Shown here piece after piece: positions 31,771 to 37,257 of a DNA stretch of 37,257 nucleotides. The stretch is from contig DATHDP010000107.1 of NCBI GenBank assembly GCA_035318985.1, positions 1 to 37,257 on the forward strand. The letters run 5' to 3'. The translations under genes and the position numbers were made by a program. Every line of letters starts with the position of its first letter. Within the stretch, counting starts at the first letter, position 1. The notes beneath the pieces were generated by a model that saw nothing but the letters and a program-made list of their open reading frames with translations, made no database searches and was not told the origin of the DNA. Origin of the DNA: VBAS01 sp035318985. Its GTDB lineage: Bacteria > Bacteroidota > Bacteroidia > Chitinophagales > Chitinophagaceae.

Positions 31771-31803
31771 ACAACGAACAGAACCCTGAAGAGTGCGACG
31801 CAA
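31761..31803 (-). repeat. dispersed intergenic repeat, copy R3 (inverted orientation)
   Basis: The reverse complement of this stretch begins TTGCGTCGCACTCTTCA and matches R2 29963-30005 at 35 of 43 positions without gaps. It overlaps the last ten bases of the methyltransferase gene, including its TGA. It lies about 100 bp before pyrH. The left part of the element is not clearly conserved in this copy. Confidence 0.65.
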
Positions 31804-31869
31804 GGGAAGATGAGCAGAATTACTGCTGCCGGCACCAAATTAAAAACAATCCAAAAAAATGGCTTTCCC

Positions 31870-31877
31870 TATCTTCG
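31870..31877 (+). promoter_or_regulatory. pyrH: candidate -7 box of the pyrH promoter
   Basis: TATCTTCG, identical to the octamer before rplM and one mismatch from TAnnTTTG. No good TTTG is visible at -33. It would give a leader of about 20 nt before the ATG at 31904, matching pyrH having its own transcript after the tsf terminator. Confidence 0.35.
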
Positions 31878-31903
31878 CAAGGTAACAAAAAACACTGCGG
31901 TAC

Positions 31904-32617
31904 ATGGTTCCAAAGTACAAACGTATTCTTCTGAAACTTTCGGGTGAATCTCTGATGGGGAATAAGAATTTTGGATTTGATAATGATGTTATTGCCCAGT
32001 ATGCTGCCGACATAAAATTACTGACAGAGATAGGGGTAGAGGTGGCCATTGTAATTGGCGGCGGCAACATTTATCGTGGCATGAACGAGGCGGAAACCGG
32101 AATTGAAAGAGCTCATGGCGATTATATGGGAATGCTGGCGACGGTGATCAATGGAATGGCCTTGCAGGCAGGACTTGAAAAAGTGGGTGTGTTCACGAGA
32201 TTGCTCAGCGCTATTAAGATGGAACAGATCGCGGAACCATATATTCGTCGCCGCGCCATAAGGCATTTGGAAAAAGGCCGTGTTGTGATCTTCGGTGCTG
32301 GTACCGGAAACCCTTATTTTACAACGGATACAGCTGGTTCTCTTCGGGCCATCGAGATCAACGCAAGTGTGATCTTAAAGGGAACCAGGGTTGATGGAAT
32401 TTATACTGCTGATCCGGAAAAGGACCCTTCTGCGAAAAGATTTGATAAAATAACTTTTGCGGAATGCATAAGCAAAAACCTCCGGGTGATGGATATGACA
32501 GCTTTCACTCTTTGTATGGAAAACAACCTTCCAATTGTAGTATTTGATATGAACAGACCAGGCAATCTTCGCCGGGTTGTAACTGGGGAGAAAGTTGGCA
32601 CATTGGTCACGAGTTAA
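31904..32617 (+). CDS. pyrH: uridylate kinase (UMP kinase)
   Basis: A 237-residue hexameric kinase converting UMP to UDP with ATP in pyrimidine synthesis. Diagnostic stretches are YKRILLKLSGESLMG (5-19), VAIVIGGGNIYRG (47-59), TRLLSAIKMEQIAEPYIRRRAIRHLEKGRVVIFGAGTGNPYFTTDTAGSLRAIEI and YTADPEKDPSAKRF. Standard length and intact. In many bacteria it is followed by frr; here the next gene is a coiled-coil protein and frr is not in the window. The start gives the expected MVPKYKRI N-terminus. Confidence 0.98.
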   Translation: MVPKYKRILLKLSGESLMGNKNFGFDNDVIAQYAADIKLLTEIGVEVAIVIGGGNIYRGMNEAETGIERAHGDYMGMLATVINGMALQAGLEKVGVFTRLLSAIKMEQIAEPYIRRRAIRHLEKGRVVIFGAGTGNPYFTTDTAGSLRAIEINASVILKGTRVDGIYTADPEKDPSAKRFDKITFAECISKNLRVMDMTAFTLCMENNLPIVVFDMNRPGNLRRVVTGEKVGTLVTS

Positions 32618-32716
32618 TAACTCTTGAATTCTTTTTATTCAGTCTTGCAAATATTGTGAAAAACTTACCGGGTCAAAACTGGGAGATTTTTATTAGTTTC
32701 CATTGTTATTTATACT

Positions 32717-33727
32717 ATGCCAACAATTAGTTTATCAATTATTGAGATCGCTATTCTATTTATCAGCGCCATTGTTGTTGGTGTGGTGATCCATTTATTT
32801 TATACCAGCCGTCGTGGTGAAAAAAAGGAGAATGAAAAAAAATCTGTGAGCAGCGGTCTTGATGATTGGAAAATAAAATATTTAAATGAGGCGGAGATAA
32901 AGGATAAAGAAATTACTGATCTGAAAAACCGGTTGCTTGATGCTACTGAAAATAAAAGGATCTATGAAATTGAGATCCAGGAGTTGAAAAGCCAGGTTCG
33001 AAAATTAACTCTTGATGCAGAGCAAACAAGATCAGAAAAGACATTACCACAAACAAAAACGGATTATTACGAACAGCTTCGCCAGACCCAGCAAAGCCTG
33101 CTGGATCATAATTCCAAAATAAGCCAGTTGCTTGAGCAAGTAGATGTAATTAAAGAAACAGAAGAAAAAAGCCAGGAGATATTGCGAAGCAATGAAGAAC
33201 TGAGCATGCAGATCAAGGACATGAAATATATGCTGGAAGAAAAAGAAGATGAGATCAATCATATAAAAGAAAAGGAACACCTTACCAGCGAGATGAGTTC
33301 AATGCTGGATAGTGCTTATAGTGAGTTTAATACCCTGCAAGGAAAAATATATAAATTAGAAGCGCAACTCTCTTCCACAAAAATGGTGAATATTGAATAC
33401 GAAGATCTGAAAGAGGCGTATTATAAAACTACCCGTGAGTTGGATGAATCAAAAAATAAGGTGAATCATTATTTATATGAGAACCAGGTGCTACAGATCG
33501 AGCTTGGAAAAGTGGAAGATAAATTAACTGAATCCAATCAGCAGCGTCAACAATTGCAAAAGAAAGTTGCTTTCCTGGAAGAACTTAACAATGATCTTCA
33601 CCAAATGGCAGACGCCAATAAAAAACTGGAAGGCCAGATAAAAAGATTGGGCGAATTGGAAAGCAAACTAAGTATTGTGGCTGAGGAAAGAGACAGGTTA
33701 AGAGAAAGACAAGGAACCGGGTTATAA
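32717..33727 (+). CDS. membrane-anchored coiled-coil protein, function unknown
   Basis: A 336-residue protein with one N-terminal membrane helix (about 6-29; ISLSIIEIAILFISAIVVGVVIHLFY), a short basic-acidic linker (RRGEKKENEKK) and then almost continuous heptad-like helix to the C-terminus (for example LKNRLLDATENKRIYEIEIQELKSQVRKL, LNNDLHQMADANKKLEGQIKRLGELESKL). No catalytic domain is visible. It resembles cytoplasmic coiled-coil filament or scaffold proteins tethered to the inner membrane; any role in cell division, shape or signalling is speculation. It is alone on its strand between pyrH (99 bp) and its own terminator at 33748-33772. Confidence 0.82.
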   Translation: MPTISLSIIEIAILFISAIVVGVVIHLFYTSRRGEKKENEKKSVSSGLDDWKIKYLNEAEIKDKEITDLKNRLLDATENKRIYEIEIQELKSQVRKLTLDAEQTRSEKTLPQTKTDYYEQLRQTQQSLLDHNSKISQLLEQVDVIKETEEKSQEILRSNEELSMQIKDMKYMLEEKEDEINHIKEKEHLTSEMSSMLDSAYSEFNTLQGKIYKLEAQLSSTKMVNIEYEDLKEAYYKTTRELDESKNKVNHYLYENQVLQIELGKVEDKLTESNQQRQQLQKKVAFLEELNNDLHQMADANKKLEGQIKRLGELESKLSIVAEERDRLRERQGTGL

Positions 33728-33747
33728 CTGATCAAAATCATAAAGTA

Positions 33748-33772
33748 AAAAGCTCCAGCAGGAGCTTTTTTT
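33748..33772 (+). terminator. intrinsic terminator of the coiled-coil gene
   Basis: AAAAGCTCC (33748-33756) and GGAGCTTTT (33761-33769) form a 9-bp stem with loop AGCA, ending in seven T (33766-33772). It lies 21 bp after the stop and 38 bp before the pdxH start. Confidence 0.9.
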
Positions 33773-33809
33773 ATTGATGCAGGTTTACCTTTACAATGAA
33801 TTAAAATTT

Positions 33810-34454
33810 ATGTATAGCAATATTGCAGATATAAGACGGGACTACTCTCACAAAAGTTTATCAGAAGGCGACGTAGATGCAAATGCGATCAAACAATTTG
33901 AAAAGTGGTGGCATGAAGCTGTGAATTCAAAGATCGATGAAGTAAATGCAATGACGCTGGCAACCGCTTCTCTTGATGCATTGCCCTCGGCAAGAATTGT
34001 TTTGCTGAAAGAAGTTAATGAAAAAGGGTTTGTTTTTTTTACCAACTATGAAAGTTATAAAGCACAACAACTTGCTGAAAATCCAAAAGCATGTCTCGTT
34101 TTCTTTTGGAAAGAACTGGAAAGACAGGTGAGGATAACGGGATTAATTGAAAAAATAAGTGGAAAGCAAAGTGATGAGTATTTTCAATCACGTCCTGAAT
34201 CAAGTCGCATTGGTGCGTGGGCATCGCCACAAAGCCGTGTGATCGAAGACCGGCAATGGCTTGATGAAAAATTTAATGAGCTGGTGAATAAAATGGAAGG
34301 AACATCTATTGATCGTCCACCTCATTGGGGAGGTTATATTGTAAAACCTGTAGTAATCGAATTTTGGCAGGGAAGACCCAGTCGCCTGCATGATCGCATC
34401 CAATATACTTTGGAAGAAAATGGAGGATGGAAAATAGAAAGGCTGGCACCTTAG
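33810..34454 (+). CDS. pdxH: pyridoxamine 5'-phosphate oxidase
   Basis: A 214-residue FMN enzyme oxidising pyridoxine- or pyridoxamine-5'-phosphate to pyridoxal-5'-phosphate. Marks are NIADIRRDYSHKSL at the N-terminus, MTLATASLDALPSARIVLLKEV and FVFFTNYESYKAQQLAENPKACLVFFW (FMN binding), RQVRITGLIEKIS, SRPESSRIGAWASPQS and the C-terminal EFWQGRPSRLHDRIQY. The frame is open to 33774, but the ATG at 33810 gives the normal N-terminus and places the terminator at 33748-33772 fully outside the gene. Length fits the family. It is probably a single-gene transcript. Confidence 0.95.
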   Translation: MYSNIADIRRDYSHKSLSEGDVDANAIKQFEKWWHEAVNSKIDEVNAMTLATASLDALPSARIVLLKEVNEKGFVFFTNYESYKAQQLAENPKACLVFFWKELERQVRITGLIEKISGKQSDEYFQSRPESSRIGAWASPQSRVIEDRQWLDEKFNELVNKMEGTSIDRPPHWGGYIVKPVVIEFWQGRPSRLHDRIQYTLEENGGWKIERLAP

Positions 34455-34536
34455 GAAAGTATTAAGTAAGTAAAGTATATAATTTAGGAACTGGAAACAC
34501 TATATACTATATATACAATGTAAACTTTTTCTTTTA

Positions 34537-34629
34537 TTACTTTTTCTTCTTCGTTTTCGCTGGTCTGCTTTTACCAAAACTTCCTTTTGTGATTTTCCCT
34601 TTTTTAGTTTTTTTATCGCCTCTTCCCAT
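34537..34629 (-). CDS. 30S ribosomal protein bTHX
   Basis: A 30-residue, strongly basic peptide, MGRGDKKTKKGKITKGSF onward, ending in four lysines before TAA. The GRGDKKTKKGKI and GSFGKSRP pattern is that of bTHX, the small 30S protein that sits in a cavity at the top of the 30S head and stabilises 16S rRNA. It is too short for usual ORF cut-offs and is easily missed. It is on the minus strand, 32 bp downstream of the HU gene's terminator hairpin (34659-34696), and is convergent with pdxH. The leader is A-rich (AAAACAAGATC). It may be expressed by read-through from HU or from its own start. Confidence 0.9.
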   Translation of the reverse strand: MGRGDKKTKKGKITKGSFGKSRPAKTKKKK

Positions 34630-34658
34630 GATCTTGTTTTTTAGTTTGTTTTTAAAAT

Positions 34659-34696
34659 AAAAAATCTCTTGTGTTATGTAAAGTAACAAGAGATTT
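34659..34696 (-). terminator. intrinsic terminator of the HU gene
   Basis: On the minus strand AAATCTCTTGT (34696-34686) pairs with ACAAGAGATTT (34672-34662), a perfect 11-bp stem with a 13-nt loop, followed by a T-rich run from 34664 on. It lies 15 bp after the HU stop. Confidence 0.8.
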
Positions 34697-34711
34697 ATCT
34701 AAATGATGTTT

Positions 34712-35032
34712 TTATTTCTTCTTTTTCTTTTGCAATAAAGGTTTTAGGTCCTTCATTGAAGATTTTAATGTAGCTAAAAGCTCTTTTCCCCCTTTAAATC
34801 TTGCAACAACTTTTTCCTTGATATTTATCTGCGCTTTTGTTTGAGGGTTATGTCCTTTTCTTCCTTCCCTGTATGAAAGCAAAAAAGTACCAAAGCCAAC
34901 AAGTGTAACCTTGCCGCCATTCTTTAAAGTTTTAGTAACAGCATTTGTAAAAGAATCAAGTGCTGCGTTCGCCTGGGTTTTCGTGACCCCTGCCTCTTCA
35001 GCAATTACATCAATTAAGTCGGCCTTATTCAT
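34712..35032 (-). CDS. HU-family DNA-binding protein with lysine-rich tail
   Basis: A 106-residue nucleoid protein. The HU/IHF core is complete: MNKADLIDVIAEEAGVTKTQANAALDSFTNAV (dimer helices), KVTLVGFGTFLLSYREGRKGHNPQT (beta arm entry, where GFGTF is the family mark) and INIKEKVVARFKGGKELL. About 15 residues (MKDLKPLLQKKKKK) extend past the usual end and form a basic tail, seen in some Bacteroidota HU paralogues. The arm reads HNPQT where many HU proteins have RNPQT. It dimerises and bends DNA. A strong promoter lies at 35065-35095 and a terminator at 34659-34696, so it is a single-gene transcript. Confidence 0.96.
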   Translation of the reverse strand: MNKADLIDVIAEEAGVTKTQANAALDSFTNAVTKTLKNGGKVTLVGFGTFLLSYREGRKGHNPQTKAQINIKEKVVARFKGGKELLATLKSSMKDLKPLLQKKKKK

Positions 35033-35064
35033 TATAGTTGGTTTTTATGAATGATAATGGCGGC

Positions 35065-35095
35065 AAATTTAACCGCTTTTGATTGGCAGCAAAAT
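35065..35095 (-). promoter_or_regulatory. promoter of the HU gene
   Basis: On the minus strand TTTTG (35095-35091), an 18-nt spacer and TAAATTTG (35072-35065). Both boxes fit the Bacteroidota consensus TTTG-N18/19-TAnnTTTG without mismatch. The start codon is 33 bp downstream. This is the best promoter in the window. Confidence 0.75.
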
Positions 35096-35186
35096 TTTTT
35101 CTTTGTTTTTTCAGAACAAATAAATCCTCCGGAAATCGCATGGGGAAAGGCTTTGCCCGATTCCTGTTTTCGTCTTGTTTTTGAAG

Positions 35187-35492
35187 TTATTGTACAATTT
35201 GCATCAGGCTGCGGAAAGCTATAAAACGATCGCCCCACTCATCAAAATATTTTTGTCGTATGGTGGTTGAATGATTTTCAATATAGCAGTTATAATCAGA
35301 TCTGCTATCGGCAAAATATTGGGCAGCGTATGTCGGACCCTCTTTTTCATCTATTTCTAATAGACGAAGAAGCTTTGAATCGGTAAAACAACCTGTTTTT
35401 ATCATTTCGGGCATATGCTTATTCAGCATCCATTGTACCCATGCATCATGAATTGACCAATCAACTTTTACGGTAACATTATAGATAAACAT
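35187..35492 (-). CDS. DUF4286 family protein
   Basis: A 101-residue protein matching the DUF4286 layout at full length: MFIYNVTVKVDWSIHDAWVQWMLNKHMPEMIKTGCF (start), then LLRLLEIDEKEGPTYAAQYFADSRSDYNCYIENHS and FDEWGDRFIAFRSLM (end). It probably folds as a ferredoxin-like alpha/beta dimer. The function is unknown; the family is mostly restricted to Bacteroidota. It lies 154 bp upstream of HU on the same strand, the gap holding the HU promoter. Confidence 0.9.
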   Translation of the reverse strand: MFIYNVTVKVDWSIHDAWVQWMLNKHMPEMIKTGCFTDSKLLRLLEIDEKEGPTYAAQYFADSRSDYNCYIENHSTTIRQKYFDEWGDRFIAFRSLMQIVQ

Positions 35493-35603
35493 GATTTAAA
35501 TTTTTATTTCAAGGTACAAAGAACAAGTAAAGTTTTTTTATAAAAGGAAATGGATTAATCTTGCCGCTCTCAAAAATTAAACAATTATATTAGGATCAGA
35601 ACG

Positions 35604-36008
35604 ATGAAAAAATGCATTTGCTTTTTACTGATTTTCAGTTTTATTAATGCTCATTCACAAGATTCAACATCTAAACACCAGAGAATTATCTATAAAAGCT
35701 GGCCAGGTTATAAATTGAATGGCCGTATGCTAAAAGAAAAGGAATTAAAAGCAGAACTATACAAAGTGCCCGTTTCAATACCTTATTACCAAAAAGCTCA
35801 TACTAGCAAAATCATCGGCTTGTCGCTAATTCCTCCGGCAATTTTATTTGCCCTGCTAAGCAAACCCAAGGAGGATATTTCTGGTAACTATAAAGTTGGA
35901 TATGGAGTTGCGTCAATTTTTTGCAGTAGCGCTTCAATATTCTTTCTTCTGCGCTCTTCGAAAAACCAAAAGAAGGCTGTTCAAGTCTATAATACAAGCA
36001 TTCCATAG
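35604..36008 (+). CDS. small hypothetical protein with signal peptide and two hydrophobic segments
   Basis: A 134-residue protein I do not recognise. The signal peptide is MKKCICFLLIFSFINAHSQ (about 1-19). A soluble stretch HQRIIYKSWPGYKLNGRMLKEKELKAELYKVPVSIPYYQKA follows, which may bind or position something at the membrane. Then come two hydrophobic segments (about 69-86 and 98-116) separated by a short charged loop, with a basic C-terminus. Such a signal peptide plus paired helices is common in uncharacterised Bacteroidota envelope proteins. It is alone on its strand between DUF4286 (divergent) and exonuclease III (convergent). A weak imperfect hairpin (36024-36038) follows the stop. Confidence 0.65.
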   Translation: MKKCICFLLIFSFINAHSQDSTSKHQRIIYKSWPGYKLNGRMLKEKELKAELYKVPVSIPYYQKAHTSKIIGLSLIPPAILFALLSKPKEDISGNYKVGYGVASIFCSSASIFFLLRSSKNQKKAVQVYNTSIP

Positions 36009-36090
36009 ATTATAAAAACATCAAGCCCCTTTGGAGCTGATAAATTTCTTTTTATGTTCTTCACTATTGATATATGATCTGAAATTTTGG

Positions 36091-36858
36091 TTATAAAGCT
36101 ATATCTAAATATACCGGGCAATGATCAGAATGTTTTATATCAGGAAAAATTTCTGCATCTTTCAATTGGCCTTTTAGCGGATCTGTAACATTTATATAAT
36201 CAATTCTCCAGCCTTTATTTTGCAAACGAACAGTAGGAAAACGTTGACTCCACCAGCTATATCTATGAGACTCAGCGTGGAATTCACGGAATGTATCTGT
36301 CCAACCATTTTCAAAAAAATTATCCATCCATTTTCTTTCTTCCGGTAAAAATCCTGATGAGTTTTTATTACCTTTTGGATCATGGATATCGATCTCCTTA
36401 TGAGCAATATTATAATCACCACATAATATCAGCTTTGGATGTTTTCTTTTTAGTTGGTCAAGCCATTTATAAAATTCTTCCAACCAATGATATTTGAATG
36501 TTTGTCTTATATCGCCACTTGTACCTGATGGGAAATAAGCATTGATGAGTTTTATATCTTTAAAATCTAACTGAATAATTCTTCCTTCATCATCACTCAC
36601 ACTATGACCATTCCCCAATTCTATTTTATCCGGGATCATTTTTGTAAATACTGCTACACCACTGTATCCTTTTTTCTGTGCACTGAACCAATAGTCATGA
36701 TAACCAAGATCATTAAATAACATATGATCTACATTTTCTTTCAATGCTTTTGTTTCCTGTACACATATCACATCAGCGGGATTTGTTTTCAGCCAGTCAA
36801 GAAAGCCTTTTTTGATCGCCGCTCTGATTCCATTTACATTGTAAGAGATAATCCGCAT
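36091..36858 (-). CDS. xth: exodeoxyribonuclease III / AP endonuclease
   Basis: A 255-residue base-excision repair nuclease of the EEP (exonuclease-endonuclease-phosphatase) family. Active-site marks are SYNVNGIRAA (5-14), VICVQETKA (Glu36 metal ligand), GYSGVAVFTK, NAYFPSG, ILCGDYNIAHKEIDIHDPKGN (Asp and Asn of the catalytic set), SGFLPEERKWMDNF, YSWWSQRF and the C-terminal IKHSDHCPVYLDI (catalytic Asp-His). All are intact and length is normal. It cuts DNA 5' of abasic sites and removes 3' blocks. It is convergent with the small gene at 35604 and divergent from the LOG-family gene at 36948. Confidence 0.96.
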   Translation of the reverse strand: MRIISYNVNGIRAAIKKGFLDWLKTNPADVICVQETKALKENVDHMLFNDLGYHDYWFSAQKKGYSGVAVFTKMIPDKIELGNGHSVSDDEGRIIQLDFKDIKLINAYFPSGTSGDIRQTFKYHWLEEFYKWLDQLKRKHPKLILCGDYNIAHKEIDIHDPKGNKNSSGFLPEERKWMDNFFENGWTDTFREFHAESHRYSWWSQRFPTVRLQNKGWRIDYINVTDPLKGQLKDAEIFPDIKHSDHCPVYLDIAL

Positions 36859-36947
36859 GGTGAAAAATTAGGAAGACAAGTTAAATGAATTGAATAAATA
36901 AGTATAGCAGGATTATTCTATTTTTATCACAAAGAAGGAATTGAAAG

Positions 36948-37257
36948 ATGAAACCTGAAGAACACCTTATCCCGCCAAAATCTCATGTTTATCTTGATGG
37001 TCCGAAAAGCAGGGGCTTTGAATTATCATTTGCGTTAAGAGTTTTCTGGCAATTTATTCGTGGTTTTCGAAAGCTACATTTTATTGGCCCATGCATCACT
37101 GTGTTTGGGTCGGCAAGATTTAAGGAAGATCATAAATTTTATATTGCTGCTAGAGAATTCGGGAAAAGAATTTCTGATTTGGGATTCGTTACGATGACTG
37201 GCGGAGGTCCCGGTATAATGGAAGCTGCAAACCGTGGGGCTTTTGAAAATGGTGGTA
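36948..37257 (+). CDS. LOG-family protein (TIGR00730-type), 3'-truncated by window edge
   Basis: An open frame of 103 residues from the ATG at 36948 to the window end. After an N-terminal stretch (SRGFELSFALRVFWQFIRGF) comes the Rossmann-like start CITVFGSARFKEDHKFY, then REFGKRISDLGFVTMTGGGPGIMEAANRGA. The GGGPGIMEAANRGA part is the first half of the LOG/lysine-decarboxylase-like signature; the PGGxGTxxE half lies beyond the edge. Characterised members are cytokinin riboside 5'-monophosphate phosphoribohydrolases or nucleotide 5'-monophosphate nucleosidases. The leader holds AAGAAGGAA before the start. Confidence 0.88.
   Translation, partial: MKPEEHLIPPKSHVYLDGPKSRGFELSFALRVFWQFIRGFRKLHFIGPCITVFGSARFKEDHKFYIAAREFGKRISDLGFVTMTGGGPGIMEAANRGAFENGG

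Noticed and set aside
36024..36038. Imperfect hairpin AGCCCC-TTT-GGAGCT after the gene at 35604, also resembling the CCCTTTAGGGG repeat
   Set aside because: The stem has a mismatch and a 3-nt loop, there is no proper T-run, and similarity to the repeat is limited to CCCCTTT.

Overview
The window looks like chromosomal DNA of a Bacteroidota bacterium, most likely from the Chitinophagaceae or a close relative. The reasons are a SusC/SusD/SusE-type outer-membrane uptake operon, SPII lipoproteins and AQ-ending signal peptides, promoters of the TTTG-N18-TAnnTTTG type, A-rich leaders in place of strong Shine-Dalgarno sites, a DUF4286 protein, the small ribosomal protein bTHX, and the gene order rplM-rpsI-rpsB-tsf. 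I saw no tRNA, rRNA, CRISPR array, insertion sequence or prophage gene. No gene-free gap exceeds 300 bp.

Layout. (1) 1-3530: the 3' part of a large FG-GAP/ASPIC-UnbV protein, meeting an SRPBCC/GyrI-like protein tail to tail. (2) 3665-5989: a sugar:H+ symporter of the major facilitator superfamily and a PfkB sugar kinase. (3) 17173 down to 6129, all minus strand: a secreted GH65 enzyme, a small unknown protein, a vanadium-haloperoxidase/PAP2-type lipoprotein, two outer-membrane beta-barrel proteins, a second haloperoxidase-type lipoprotein, a DUF3179 membrane protein, a periplasmic trehalase (GH37) and a small membrane protein. (4) 17334-25242, plus strand and divergent from GH65: a LacI-type regulator, SusC, SusD and two SusE/F-like glycan-binding lipoproteins, closed by a strong terminator. 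(5) 25401-27811: a DUF202-like membrane protein, an HD hydrolase and a NAPE-PLD-like metallo-hydrolase. (6) 28040-34454: rplM, rpsI, rpsB, tsf, a methyltransferase, pyrH, a coiled-coil membrane protein and pdxH. (7) 34537-37257: bTHX, an HU-family protein, DUF4286, a small secreted or membrane protein, exonuclease III and the start of a LOG-family gene.

How the genes fit together. Regions 2-4 look like a polysaccharide-utilisation-type locus for an alpha-glucosyl di- or oligosaccharide. SusCDEF would bind and import it. The GH65 enzyme and trehalase would cleave it in the periplasm. The symporter and the sugar kinase would take up and phosphorylate the monosaccharides, and the LacI protein would regulate. 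Two nearly identical 14-bp LacI-type operators (17317-17330 and 18381-18394) support this. Less expected is that the GH65 transcript seems to run on into a cluster with two vanadium-haloperoxidase-like lipoproteins around two beta-barrel proteins.

Two families of short dispersed intergenic repeats were also found by eye. One has the core TTGCGTCGCACTC (three copies). The other is a CCCCTAAAGGGG-type element (two copies, one of which is the leader of the sugar kinase gene).
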